Below are positions 31,776 through 43,779 of a stretch of DNA of 64,000 nucleotides, piece by piece. Where the stretch lies: assembly GCA_009760885.1 (NCBI GenBank), contig CM019716.1, forward strand, positions 7,744,938 to 7,808,937, in the 5' to 3' direction. How positions within the stretch are numbered: the first letter of the stretch is position 1; every line of letters starts with the position of its first letter. Source of the DNA: Achatina immaculata. Lineage: Eukaryota; Mollusca; Gastropoda; Stylommatophora; Achatinidae. A program made the position numbers and the translations under genes. A model generated the notes under the pieces. It worked only from the letters and a program-made list of their open reading frames with translations, had not been told where the DNA came from and made no database searches.

Positions 31776-32633
31776 GTTGATGCAGGACATAAATTTCACA
31801 ACATCTCGTTTGCAACAGCATAAAAGCAAGTAGAATAGGGTCTTGACCACTTCTTGGTCTAGTCCAGCCATGTTCATTATCTTTTACCCTGTTTTCCTCG
31901 TCTAAACCGAGGTGGATGCATTAGAGCCCTAATTGCTTCGTCTTGCAGTATGTAGACTTTATAAATTAGGCTGTATTCTAATCTGGACATTATAGCGCTG
32001 TCATAAAACAATACTAGTACCTGTTGCAGGCCTCTACCACAAACTCGTATGCAATTTGAGAATCCAGGGCCGTGCTTATGATATTTTTAGGGCCCACAAG
32101 TGCTTTCTCGTGGCTGTCAACAGCTCTCTTGTACCTGAAAATAACCCCAGCAAAAATAGTGCCCCTATCTGAATACTCTGTAACAACGAACGCATATTAC
32201 GTTACGGTTAACCCTCAGTTTTCTCGGAGCGCGTAAAATATAATATATGTGTTTTTGGCGTGCCATATTCAGAAGAGATTTCTCAACTACTGAGGTAGCG
32301 AATATGGACAAGGTTTCAAGTATTCTACCAAATATTTGTATGGAGTTTTCTCGTTCGGTCTAATACGAATATTTGTAGCTTCATAAATAAGGAGTACTCG
32401 ATAGAAGTATGTAAATGAAATGGTAGTCATAATTATTAATACGGTATCTGATATCACATTTGTTTCGTAAATATCTGTGCTGATATAACACTGTTACTGG
32501 TTATTTAAAGTGAAATTGCTAACAATTAATACTTCGAGGATTCGAGTATTTTAAATATAAGAAAAATTTTTAAAAGTGAGTAAAAACTGTGCTGAAATTT
32601 TGGAATAATTTGCTGTTTGATTATATTACCACA
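31776..32633. other. Unassigned AT-rich sequence
   Basis: No gene or transposon is recognised. Confidence 0.45.
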
Positions 32634-32730
32634 TTCTTCTTCTTCTTCTTCTGCTTCAGAGCCATTGTGGCCTCACAGCTGCAGACAAGACATATCTCCA
32701 TTCCTCTCAGTTCTTGATCTGCACTAGTAA
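32634..32730 (-). mobile_element. Short LINE 3' tip with a (GAA)n tail
   Basis: The minus strand ends in GCAGAAGAAGAAGAAG after a TGCAGCTGTGAGGCC block that resembles the last codons and 3' tip of LINE-G-type elements at 61800-61870. It is only about 100 bases, so the assignment is weak. Confidence 0.45.
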
Positions 32731-33061
32731 AGTTTTGTTTCATAAAGCAACTCTATTTACTAACATACGAGGCCGGGTAAAAAATGTAACGACATTTCAA
32801 GGGATGTAGCAACTGAAAAATATGTGAAGACTACGACTGGTCCTGTAGTCTTTTCATATATTTTTCAATGGTTTAGTCATGTCCCTTGATTTGCAGCTAC
32901 TTTCTTATTCGCTCATATTCATCGACACCGACCCTCCCCCCCAACCCCACCCCACGTCCTTGTAAGAACTTTCTTCTAGTGTTTCATCTTCCAAGTGATG
33001 TATTTGTGTTTTCCCAAAGTTTTAGTGATATGAATTACAGTATTGTTTCATTTCAGACTTC
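32731..33061. other. Unassigned sequence
   Basis: Two C-rich clusters (32930-32955) are present and nothing else is recognised. Confidence 0.45.
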
Positions 33062-33490
33062 ATAGCTTACTGTAGTCTAAGGGACGATATTGTAAGTCTA
33101 AGGGACGACACTGCAAGTCTAATGGACGATACTGTAATTCTAAGGGACGATACGGCAATTCTAATGGACGATACTGTAATTCTAAGGGACGATACTGCAA
33201 ATCTATGGGACGATACTGTAATTCTAAGGGACGACACTGCAAGTCTAATGGACGATACTGTAATTCTAAGTGACGACACTGCAATTCTAATGGACGATAC
33301 TGTAATTCTAAGGGACGAGACTGCAAGTGTAATGGGCGATACTGTAATTCTAAGGGACGATATTGTAATTCTAAGGGACGACACTGCAAGTCTAATGGAC
33401 GATACTGTAATTCTAAGGGACGCAACTGTAATTCTAAGGGACGCTACTGTAATTCTAAGAGACAACACTGCACGTCCAAGAGACTATGCT
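33062..33490. repeat. 21-bp minisatellite with a 42-bp higher order, about 20 copies
   Basis: Alternating units differ at TAATGGACGATACTGTAATTC and TAAGGGACGACACTGCAAGTC, so the true period is often 42 bp. The unit is a multiple of three and is open in three frames on both strands. Confidence 0.95.
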
Positions 33491-33579
33491 TATTGTAGCC
33501 TACGGGACTACACGCGTAAAAGACCTAAATCCTACATACACGTTTGTCAGTATAAAAAGTGCACCCATGTAATTGGATA

Positions 33580-33895
33580 CTGGATATGACCTAGCTCTGT
33601 CGCTGGTCTGGGGGGGGGGAGCTGATATGACCTAGCTGTGTTGCTGGTCTGAGGGGAGCTGGATATGACCTAGCTCTGTTGCTTGTCTGATGGGAGCTGG
33701 ATATGACTTAGCTTTGTTGCTTGTCTGATGGGAGCTGGATATGACCTAGCTCTGTTGCTTGTCTGATGGGAGCTGGGTATGACCTAGCTCTGTTGCTTGT
33801 CTGATGGGAGCTGGATATGACCAAGCTCTGTTGGTTGTCTGATGGGAGCTGGATATGAACTACCTCTGTTGCTAGTATGAGGGAAGCTGCTTCGT
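33580..33895. repeat. 38-bp minisatellite, about 8 copies
   Basis: GGATATGACCTAGCTCTGTTG and CTTGTCTGATGGGAGCT recur at 38-bp steps. The first copy contains a run of nine or more G residues. Confidence 0.93.
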
Positions 33896-34930
33896 TACAC
33901 CCGGGGCATGCCCATAGGTGTACTGTAATCAACATCAGGACGTCCTTTATTGTTTTTGCTGCTATAACGTATTATATATACGATGTTAAAAACATCAAAC
34001 ATGATCAACATCAAACATCATTTACGTAAATAATATAGCAAATGTGAGCTTCGCAAATTACGTGTGTTTTACACATTTTTTTTAAATCATAGAGATGAAA
34101 ATACTTCCATATTTGATTTAAAACACCAAAGTAGATTTATTTCTCATGTTTATATAAACGAAATGTTTAGAACGTTTTACAAAGAGTTCCTGGTATTGTA
34201 AAATCCAAGATATCTGTTCCCATGAAAATCGTGAAAATCTGTCGTGAACCAAATTTAAGAAAAAAAAAAAGACGAAGCTAAAGTTCAAAGTTCAGAGTTC
34301 ACTCCCGCCTTTCAGTTGGCGGAAAGCGCAAGGACTGAATATTTTTGAGTGACATGTTTTGCACATGTCGGAAGTGTCTTCCGAGACAGGGGTCGCTTTT
34401 TAACGAGCGGGAAATGTTAACATATTTCTTCTTTTCATTCTTCGCCAGACTCTTAGTTTGTGACGTTAAAAAACAATGAGGAACAGGAGGAGTTAACAGC
34501 AACACTGTAGAGTATCAGAGAACTGCCAAACTCTCCATGTTGTTATCAAGGACTGTACAACTTTACAGAGAAACGGAGATAATTCAGGCAAGATACCACA
34601 TTTTCTTTTCTTACCCCGTCATTGTTCTGACTGCTTACAGTATGTACTTCTATATAAAGTCCCCCCCCCCCCATTTGTGTCGGATTATCCATTAGTCTGA
34701 ATAAGCTTAAGTCTGGGGGGGGGGGGCGGGAAGGAAATGGGCCCCCATATGAAGCAGTAAAAAACCTCTGTAAATACAGGTTTTTACTTTCTGAATTTTA
34801 TATCACGAGGTGAACTGTATAGTCGGGGGGGGGGGGACTGGGGCCCTTATTATGTTTAGCTTAGGGGCCCAGGTGGTGGCTTATCCGTCCGTGAAGAGAC
34901 ACCAGGGCCACTATCGCAAAATTTTGGATT
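33896..34930. other. Unassigned sequence with G/C homopolymers
   Basis: Runs of C (34664-34674) and G (34714-34726, 34825-34836) stand out. A G-run is followed by GGGGCCC blocks at about 34735 and 34865, which may belong to an unrecognised repeat. There is no gene. Confidence 0.4.
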
Positions 34931-35500
34931 AGATAAGAAAGCCTGACAGAAGATTGTGCTTCTGACTGATCTAAAAGTAATAAAAATAATATTAGCTCAT
35001 GAGAGAAGAAAGCATGATAGGAGATTGTGCTTCTGACTGATCTAAAAGTAATAAAAGTAATATTAGCTCATGAGAGAAGAAAGCCTGATAGGAGATTGTG
35101 CTTCTGACTGATCTAAAAGTAATAAAAGTAATATTAGCTCATGAGAGAAGAAAGCATGATAGGAGATTGTGCTTCTGACTGATCTAAAAGTAATAAAAGT
35201 AATATTAGCTCATGAGAGAAGAAAGCCTGATAGGAGATTGTGCTTCTGACTGATCTAAAAGTAATAAAAGTAATATTAGCTCATGAGAGAAGAAAGCCTG
35301 ATAGGAGATTGTGCTTAAGATTGATCTAAAAGTAATAAAAGTAATATTAGCTCATGAGAGAAGAACGCCTGATAGGAGATTGTGCTTAAGATTGATCTAA
35401 AAGTAATAAAAGTAATATTAGCTCATGAGAGAAGAAAGCCTGATAGGAGATTGTGCGTCCGACTGATCTAAAAGTAATATTGGCTCACGAGAGGAACTGA
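34931..35500. repeat. 71-bp minisatellite, 8 copies
   Basis: AGCCTGATAGGAGATTGTGC (or AGCATG) recurs at 35011, 35082, 35153, 35224 and on, exactly 71 bases apart. AGCATG and AGCCTG alternate in the middle units, hinting at dimer-wise growth. The late units share CTTAAGATTG instead of CTTCTGACTG. Confidence 0.97.
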
Positions 35501-37084
35501 CTATAACCCTCTCTCAGTTCGCACGAACTGATGAGGAACTTGCTAACTAAACGTACAACAAAGAAGAAAGGAATAAAGAAAGGAATAAAAAGAAGTGGAT
35601 ATCAGAATATAAAAAAAACGAACCTAAACACGAGAATTGTGCTCTGCATGCTGTACATAAATTCTGTTGATGTTCTTAGCAAAGTCTGTTCGTGATATTT
35701 GTAAATGCTGTGATGTCCGGTTTGACATTCATAATTTTTGCTGCTGTCACATTTTGACCTTCGGAAAATGTTAAAGAGACATTTTAGTCCCTGGGAAGAA
35801 AATGCCTTTTCCTCCATTTCTTTTTTCTTTGTATTTTGACTTAATAAAATCTCCCAGTGATAGATTCCTCGTTTTCATACACTGTCACATGTTAGTTGCG
35901 CACGTGACAACTCCCGGCATTAAATGTTTATGCCCGTGCGCGGAAGAGTACTTGGCATGCCACAGCGTGGCGGATGAATATTTGATATACTGAACAATGG
36001 CGACGTAGCATTGGAAAACACTTCATATGATCTACATTTAACAAGAAAGTGCGAGTGAACTGACTGCTTTATATACATGTAGCCCCAAAGCCAGGATTCT
36101 CGTAGCTGTTGCCGTTGTTAACGTAAACAGTGCGGGTTTTTCACTTCTCTCACTATTGGAATAAGAATACTGACTGGAAGAGAAAGTGCATTTACCTGCT
36201 ACGTCTAGTCTTGGTAAGTCTTCCTTTTCTCAGATAATGAAGGGTCTATTTTGTTTCTGCAGAGAATGCCTAATGCACTGAGTTGACAAACAGATCGATA
36301 TCGATTATGATAAATGTATGCTCATTTGTTTAATGTATACCCTCAGACAAGTACTGTGTATGATATAATAGTTTGTATTCATGTTGGTGACGGCCGTGAG
36401 TTCATGTTATGTGTAACTTCTACATTCATTCATTCATTCATTCATTCCGTCGCTGGATCAAGCGTTGCTGCTTACATCCTTTCACCCATTGGCATATTCT
36501 GTATTACATACAAGAATTCACCAGTTACTGGGTCGCGTGAGTATCTAGGCCAGACTTGGGTCGGCTTTTCCCCTCAATGTTTCCCCAGGTCACCACTTCT
36601 CCTGTGTTCCCACCTTCTTGTCATCTTGTTAGACCAAACAGCAACCAATATTTTCACCAAATAACTCACCAGCCTATTCAAATGTCTTACTTTCCTGACC
36701 CTTTCCATGTTAATTTCAATATTTTAACTTTTTTCCTCCACATATTCCCCCAGTTTCCCCCTCTTAAATCGTTGGGTTTCATCTTACTAATTTTAATCCA
36801 TGTGATTACCATCAGTCCATCTGGAAAGACAAAAATACCCCCCCCCCTTTTTTTTCTGATATACTTTAACTCGCAGCAAATTACCCAGGATTCTTGAAGT
36901 GGAGTTTTATGAAAAAATATGATCAGAGTTACACTCTAAAGAAAGAGAGAAAACATAAACGAAACAAACAATTTTTTTTTTAAAGGTCAGGGCTAGAATT
37001 CAGTTTTTAGAAATAAAACAAGTTCAATCTCCTCATAGAAAATAACAACTGCTCTTGTAGCCAGGTTATCTGGACCTTCATGTA
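35501..37084. other. Unassigned sequence
   Basis: An ATTC microsatellite lies at 36424-36447. A lone GTAAGT donor-like site is at about 36211. Several 60-116-codon frames show no domains and no repeat support. Confidence 0.4.
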
Positions 37085-37342
37085 CTTCTTCTCTGTCTCT
37101 CTCACTCTCTTTCTCTTTCTCGCTTCTCTCTCTCACTCCCCCTCTCTATCTTTGTCTCACTCTCTCCGTCTCCCTCTCTCTCTCCTCTCTCTCCTTCTCT
37201 GTCGCTCTCTCCTATCTCTCTCTCTCTCTTTCTCTCCCCTCTCTGTCTCTGTCTCTCCGTCTCTGTCTCTCCCTCTGTCTCTTCTCTCTCTCCATCTCTC
37301 TCGCCCTCTCTCCCCCCTCTCTCTCTCTCTCTCGTTCATTTA
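37085..37342. repeat. CT-rich compound microsatellite
   Basis: TCTC runs are interrupted by CCC, GTC and TTT for about 260 bp, just upstream of LINE-C. Confidence 0.95.
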
Positions 37343-37459
37343 GATATTCTTCTTTTATTTGTGTTCAGATAACTGGTATCCCAGATTTATGTATTATAAT
37401 TTAATGAAGAAATGGTAAATTTATACGTTTTTCTTGCTTTAAATTAAATAACAGTAGTA

Positions 37460-39530
37460 ATACAATAATGAACTTCTTAAAAATGACCAAGAACTGTGAG
37501 AACAATACAAAGGTATTATAACAAATAGATACAATGCAATAGCAAAGATAAATAGTATAGATGAACAATGGGAAATGTTAAGAGATTCTATCCATCAAAC
37601 TGTTAAGGAGATAATACCACCAAAAAAAGAAGCCCCTAAAAATAAATGGATGACAGACGACATCTTAGGACTGATGGACAAGAGGAGGAGGAATAAAAAT
37701 AACGAGGAAAAATATACCAAGATAAATAAAGAAATAAGACGCAAATGCAGAGAAGCAAAAGAAGTGTGGTTAAATGAGCAGTGCAGACAGATAGAGGACT
37801 CTCATATTAAAGACAGCAAAAACATGCACAAACGAATTAATGAACTCACAGGCAGGAAAACAAAATATACCACAGGATGCCTGAAATCGAAAGAAGGTAA
37901 AATGTTAATGGGAAAAGAAGACATTGTGGACAGGTGGACAGAGTATATCGGTGAGCTATATGGAGGAGAAAGACCAGAATTAACACCAGATACTGAAAAC
38001 AATGATGGACCACCAATACTTGAAGATGAAATCATAGATGCCATCAAACACATGAAGAAAGGAAAAGCGACTGGGCCTGATAATATAACAATAGAAGAAA
38101 TAGAGGCACTAGAGGAGACAGGAATAAAAATAATAACCAAGTTACTGAATGACATTTACAACAGTGATTATATTCCCAGTGACCTGATTAAATCCACGTT
38201 TATAGCACTACAAAAGAAACCAGGTGCAAAGGAATGTGACGACCACCGGACTATCAGCCTGTCATGTCACATAACGAAGCTACTTCTGAGAATAATTATG
38301 AGAAGAACAAGGAAAAAGATAAAATGGAACTAGCAGATGAACAGTTTGGATTTGTTGAAGGAAAGGGAACACACAATGTCATTTATGCTTTACGAACACT
38401 AACAGAAAGAGCTTTAGAAGTACAGAAAGATCTCTACTTATGCTTCATTGATTACAAAAAGGCATTTGACAAGGTGAAACATAATGAAATTATTAAAATG
38501 CTTGAAGACATCAATATAGACGGCAAAGACATGAGGATTGTAAAACATCTATACTGGCAGCAAGAAGCAGCAATTCGAGTTGAAAATAGAACTGGAAAAT
38601 ATCAACCTATAAAACAAGGGGTGCGACAAGGATGTGTACTATCTCCAGACCTTTTTTCTCTGTATAGCGAGAATATTCTAAGAACAATCATCACAGAACC
38701 AGGCATAAAAATTGGAGGATACAATATTAACAACCTTCGTTATGCTGACGACACAGTACTGATAGCGGAGAACCAACAAGACCTGCAAAATCTCTTGGAT
38801 AAAATCGCCAAACAAAGTTAACAGAAAGGCCTTACTTTGAACATCAGAAAGACAGAGACTATGGTTATATGTAAGAAACAGAATCCGCCAGCATGCAGTA
38901 TTAAATTAAACGGAACTATTCTAAAGCAGGTGCGGAAATTCAAATACCTTGGAGCAGTAATAACTTCAGATGGGAAATGCAGAACAGAAATTAGGAAAAG
39001 AACAGACCAAGCAAAGACTGCATTTCAGAGAATGAGAAACATATTAGCTAACACATCTTTATCAATGAATGTTAGAAAACGAGTCCTAAAATGCTATATT
39101 GAACCTATCTTGTTATATGGAAGTGAATCATGGACAATAGGCAAGTCTGCACAAAAATCATTGGAAGCAGCAGAAATGTGGTTTATTAGAAGAATGTTGC
39201 GAATCCCCTGGACAGCAAAAATAACTAATGAAGAATGTATGGGAAGAGCTGGAGAGACAAAAAATCTTGTCAAAAAGATAAGAGAGAGACAATGTACTTT
39301 CATAGGACATGCAATGAGAAGAGGGGGCATTGAAAATATTATAACAACAGGAAAAATAGAAGGAAGAAGATCAAGAGGAAGACCAAGAGAAATGATACTG
39401 GACAGTCTGACGGGATGGTATGAGAGGAGATCACCAACTGAGCTGATGGCCTGCATGAAGGATCGTGTACTCTGGAGAAGCATAATAGCCAACGCCAGTC
39501 GGCACGGCACATGATGATGATGAATACAAT
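37460..39530 (+). mobile_element. LINE-C: non-LTR retrotransposon, 5'-truncated, few lesions
   Basis: Coding sequence similar to ORF2 of RTE/Jockey-like LINEs starts at about 37460, without the endonuclease. It runs through a complete RT and C-terminal domain to a stop at 39512-39514, then an ATG/ATA-rich tail. Lesions seen are a TGA at 37497, one frameshift near 38320 and one in-frame TAA at 38819-38821. Close relatives lie at 14479-14810 and probably 29441-29690. The small number of lesions suggests a young insertion. Confidence 0.9.
37575..39514 (+). pseudogene. LINE-C reverse transcriptase ORF2, three lesions
   Basis: In order: a linker (DEQWEMLRDSIHQTVKEI), KGKATGPDNITIE (RT motif 0/1 region), [20 protein letters not shown], then after a frameshift [34 protein letters not shown] (motif A), [13 protein letters not shown] (motif B) and [10 protein letters not shown] (motif C with both catalytic Asp). 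The thumb region includes FKYLGAVITSDG and YGSESWTIGK, and the basic C terminus RRSRGRPREM. The RT would copy its own RNA at a nicked target. The TAA at 38819 lies in the same frame as the downstream part, so it is a single nonsense change. Confidence 0.9.
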
Positions 39531-39769
39531 AATAACAATAATAAAAGTTTATTTCTTTTCTGGGGCCACCTTGTCTTATTAAACTTTGCTAAGTATGTAA
39601 CATCAGAACTGGTTGTGTAAAAACTAGGACGGGACGGGTTAAACTGATGAAAACAAAAATCAGGCAGTAACAGTTTCATTTTTCGCTAAAACGGACAAAA
39701 GAAATGATAAAAACACAGATAAATGCACGGAAAATAAGACCCTGTTAGTCATCTTTTCTTAATCTTCAC

Positions 39770-39921
39770 ATGTGTTGTTGTTGTTGGTGTTGTTGTTGTT
39801 GTTGTGTTGTTGTTGTGTTGTTGTTGTTGTTGTGGTTGATGTTGTTGTTGGTGTTGTTGTTGTTGTTGGTGTTGTTGTTGTTGGTGTTGTTGTTGTTGTT
39901 GATGTTGTTGTTGGTGTTGTT

Positions 39922-39955
<34 letters not shown>

Positions 39956-39959
39956 ATGA

Positions 39960-40000
<41 letters not shown>

Positions 40001-40025
40001 ATGTTGTTGTTGATGTTGTTGTTGG

Positions 40026-40066
<41 letters not shown>

Positions 40067-40072
40067 TTAAAC
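39770..40072. repeat. GTT-rich trinucleotide array
   Basis: TTG units with GAT, GGT and TGT interruptions run for about 300 bp. Open frames here are artefacts (poly-Asn on one strand, Val/Leu on the other). Confidence 0.95.
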
Positions 40073-40109
40073 TGTGCCATGCACCGTCGTCTTCCTCTTC
40101 AACACTTTT

Positions 40110-40355
40110 ACCAGTTTTACGGCATTCATCACCTTATCTTTCACACATCACATTTATCTTTTCACATATCACATTTATTTTTCACATATCACATATCCCA
40201 TTTATCTTTCACACATCACATATCACATTTATCTTTTCACACATCGCATTTATCTTTTACACATCACACATATCTTTCACATATCACATTTAACTTTTCA
40301 CGTATCACACTTATCTTTCACACATAACATTTATCTTTCACACATCACACTTAGC
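40110..40355. repeat. Imperfect 17-20-bp repeat
   Basis: CACATCACATTTATCTTT and close variants recur about 12 times with indels. Confidence 0.85.
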
Positions 40356-40542
40356 TAGGAAATGAAAAAAGTAACACAGTTTGACAATTGTTAAAATTGT
40401 GTGTTAAATGTTCCTCTAGTGTCAGTGTTTTAATTTATAAAAATAAAATGTTTACGTTCGAAACTTCTAGTTCATGTCTGGTCTAGTTGGACTTAACAAG
40501 CCTCGTTTTGGATTAGACATGCGTGGTAATCTCCTACTGGCT

Positions 40543-40725
40543 CCACGCATGCGCAAAGTCTCTTTTCCCCGCTTAGCTCCACGCATGCGCAAAGCCTCCT
40601 TTCCCAGCTTATAGCTGTTTGTGGATATTAGCAACAGAAAATTGCGTCGTGTTTACAATAGTCCGTGTGTGTTTACGGTAGTCCATGTGTGTGTGTGATT
40701 GTTTACGGATACTTCTCAGGTAAGT
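40543..40725 (+). promoter_or_regulatory. Candidate promoter and first exon
   Basis: A 36-bp direct repeat places CCACGCATGCGCAAAG at 40543-40558 and 40579-40594. GCATGCGC is close to the NRF1 half-site doublet. About 125 bases on, a strong donor, CTCAG then GTAAGT, lies at 40719/40720. Such an arrangement fits a TATA-less promoter with a non-coding first exon. No convincing downstream coding exon was found. The only candidates are a 30-codon frame starting MAEGEYEAEVDKVK at 41234 and a frame at 41589-41777. Confidence 0.3.
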
Positions 40726-41364
40726 GAAAAAGTAAGATTTATGGAATGTTGTTGTTGTAATGTATGTGGGAATATATTTGTAGTGTGTTTTCTTTTGTGT
40801 AATGCACTATGTTTATTGATATAGAGAGCTGCATTGTTTCGGAAGGAAAGGTCAGACGTTTTTTTTCTCTTCCTTTTCGTTTTTTTTTTGACGACTGAGT
40901 TTCGTTTCAGATCTCTGTTTTTTTTTTTTCTGTGTCGTTAGAAACAGTCCAGAAGAAGTTGTTATAGGCTTTCTTTCTTTATATAATACTGGAGATTTAC
41001 AAAGAATATGCCCCCTGACATTCACGTGCTATGAAGTGTTAGTTCCTTCCATATCTAAGCCGCATCATTGTGAGGTAGAGGAGACCAACACCTGATCTCG
41101 CTGTCTTTACTTTTACAGACTGATATCCATTTCTTGGGGTTCGTTCGCCTCTTGGTGTCGGTCGGAATAAGCTTAACTTGAGTCTGATATTTCATCTTAG
41201 GCTTTCATCACGTACAAAAGAGAAAAAAAAAGATGGCAGAGGGAGAATATGAAGCAGAAGTAGATAAAGTGAAATTAAAAACATATAAAATAATGCAAAA
41301 TAATTTAAAAGCAATAAAAATTTAGCAGATAAAACTTGTTAGTGATTAGGCAGTCTTAAATTTC

Positions 41365-41396
<32 letters not shown>

Positions 41397-42024
41397 GCAG
41401 TAGTAATAATAGCGGTATTACAATAAAATAGATCTACCGCATGTTATCCTTGAGCCGGTTGCCTTGACTTTGAATGATTACTTCTTATGCCCAGTCTCGG
41501 TTGAGTGCATCCAGTATCCAGAGACAGATGGGACTGAATGGGTTGCTCTGATCTTCAGTTTGACGGATAAATCAAGACTCAGCCGCTTATGTTTGTTTCT
41601 GCGGTTAATGTTGTAGCGGTAGTTTGTATGGCTTCGTCTTCGCTGGATTTAGCTCCGATTATTTCGAATATTGGTGGGCCAAGCCGGTCAGGTAAACGAA
41701 AGCGGAGTCGCACCATGTTGATTCACTTATGTAAGCGTAGAGTCACATATAGACAACCGCGGCAATATATGGGTTAGATGCTCGTAAACAATATTGCTAT
41801 TTTATCAGTGTCTTATTACGTCCAAAACGTGACAGAGGAATCATAATCTCAGCCTGCACCTCATCAACAATTTTAATCAACATCTAGATTCATTACCAAG
41901 AAAAGAAAAATGGTTTGGCCTAAAATAGCACACATTTCTATTATTAATGTCATAAGGTGGATTTTTTTTTCTAAATGCAGATTGTTGAAAAGTGGTAACT
42001 TTTCACTGCTTGTAGGACCTGTCC
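40726..42024. other. Mostly unassigned; an ATT microsatellite and a small doubtful frame
   Basis: An ATT run lies at 41363-41395. The frame at 41589-41777 contains MASSSLDLAPIISNIGG and a basic GKRKRSR patch, and is crossed by a CAG/GTAAAC donor-like site at about 41691. If the promoter at 40.6 kb is real, this could be an exon. Evidence is weak. Confidence 0.3.
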
Positions 42025-42506
42025 ATAAGTGCTCTAATCTTCAGTTAAGAAAGATGATCTCAACACGGTGCACATAAGTGCTCTAATCTTCACTTAAGAA
42101 AGATGATCTCAACACAGTGCACAAAAATGCTCTAATCTTCACTTAAGAAAGATGATCTCAACACGGTGCACATAAGTGCTCTAATCTTCACTTAAGAAAG
42201 ATGATCTCAACACAGTGCACATAAATGCTCTAATCTTCACTTAAGAAAGATGATCTCAACACAGTGCACATAAGTGCTCTAATCTTCACTTAAGAAAGAT
42301 GATCTCAACACAGTGCACATAAATGCTCTAATCTTCACTTAAGAAAGATGATCTCAACACAGTGCATATAAATGCTCTAATCTTCACTTAAGAAAGATGA
42401 TCTCTACATGGTGCACATAAGTGCTCTGTTCTCCATTTAAGAAAGATGATCTCAACACGGTGCACATAAGTGCTCTGTTCTCCACTTAAGAAAGATGATC
42501 TCAACA
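42025..42506. repeat. 49-bp minisatellite, 10 copies
   Basis: ATAAGTGCTCTAATCTTCAC and TTAAGAAAGATGATCTCAAC recur at 42025, 42074, 42123 and on in 49-bp steps. The last two units share CTCTGTTCTCCA. Confidence 0.97.
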
Positions 42507-42735
42507 AACTCACTAGCACCAGCCAGAGTTTTGACGAACGAGAAATGACAGGCGGGATTTGATCCCTTCCTTATGTCCGAAAACTGACCCACAGACTACG
42601 TCTTTATGGATTCGACAAATCCTACTTCCCGTACCAGAAGGCAATTCTTTCTAACTCCCCTCATATTCTAGAATAACGTAAACATAACTTTCTGCATTTT
42701 CGACAATTTCTGTAAAAGAATTAATCTCACTAAAT

Positions 42736-43075
42736 ATGACAAGAAGAGACCAAATAAGAAATGACACCATCATGGCAAAGGTCGGAGTAACACCAGTATT
42801 ACACTATATCCAGAAACAGCAAGTCAAATAGTCTGGCCATGTTACACGGTTATCACCAGACAATATATCACAGACAACATTCACACTAAGATTTGTAGGT
42901 AACAAAGGAAGAGGTCGCCCACGCAGAAGATGGAGAGAGGAAATTACAGAAGCGTTAAATATCCCGTTATATGAAGCAAATCACAGAGCCCTATCAAGAC
43001 GTCTGATTGTCCCCTCGACACTGAAAGGTATATGAGGAAGGAGACAAGACAAAACAAAACAAATTATGTCATGTA
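42736..43075 (+). mobile_element. LINE 3' end with an ACAAA-type tail
   Basis: One frame of 100 codons (42736-43035) reads MTRRDQIRNDTIMAKVGVTP, then SGHVTRLSPDNISQ, GRGRPRRRWREEITEALN and a stop. A single TAG interrupts it where the family has tryptophan before SGHV. The tail GACAAGACAAAACAAAACAAA follows. This is the C terminus of a further RTE/Jockey-like LINE family. Confidence 0.85.
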
Positions 43076-43154
43076 TATCTACATTTCAGGATTAGTAGAA
43101 ATGTGTTACTTAAATTAAAGTAAGCCGTCGTCCCTTCCTGTACTCTTCCCATCT

Positions 43155-43350
43155 TGCCGATCCCAAAACCCCTTCCTTTTTCCCTCATGCCGATCCCAAA
43201 ACCCCTCCATTTTCCCCCTCCTGCTGGTCCCAAAATCCCTCTCTTTTTTCCCTCCTGCCGATCCCAAAACCCTTCTCTTTTTTCCCTCCTGCCGATCCCA
43301 AAACCCCTCCTTTTTTCCCCTCTTGCCGATCCCAAAACCCCTCCATGTTT
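43155..43350. repeat. 33-35-bp minisatellite, 6 copies
   Basis: TGCCGATCCCAAAACCCCTC and TTTTTTCCC recur. The pyrimidine-rich spacer varies in length. Confidence 0.93.
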
Positions 43351-43546
43351 CCCTGTCGTAAGAACAACATTGACCAATCTCACCAACTTTTTCTGTCTTT
43401 CTTTTCAGTGTTTTGTTTTTGCTGTGTTTGTAGTTTGGTTTGTTTCCCCCCCGCAGTGATCACCGCTAATTGTAATTCTGTGAAGCGAAACAGTCTACCT
43501 TTCTCTCAACCCCTTTCTCCACCACTCGCTTTGACAGGTTGTAGAT

Positions 43547-43742
43547 CAGAGGTTCTTAATTCTTCTTCCTGGTCATGGATTCTCTTTTTTGTTTGAGAAC
43601 CGCTGTGGACCCTGTTTCAAAATAACGTATAAATAAAGTCCAGATGTTGATAATCCATTTTCTAGCCAGTGGATCCTCAAAAATCTTTCAATATTCATTT
43701 TTCAGTTGAGAGTTAATGGACCCCCCGGTTTAAGAACCACTG
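43547..43742. mobile_element. hAT-type MITE (196 bp)
   Basis: CAGAGGTTCTTAA at 43547-43559 and TTAAGAACCACTG at 43730-43742 are terminal inverted repeats matching at 12 of 13 bases. CAG...CTG ends with GGTTCTTAA are common in non-autonomous hAT elements. The interior (CATGGATTC, GTGGACCC, AATGGACCCCCCGG) has no coding capacity. I could not confirm an 8-bp target duplication. Confidence 0.65.
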
Positions 43743-43779
43743 TCGAATACAAACAAGGGACAGGCATGCTACAAAATTA

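Noticed and set aside
36180..36220. GTAAGT donor at about 36211 as a first exon
   Set aside because: No promoter motif pair or downstream exon could be matched to it.
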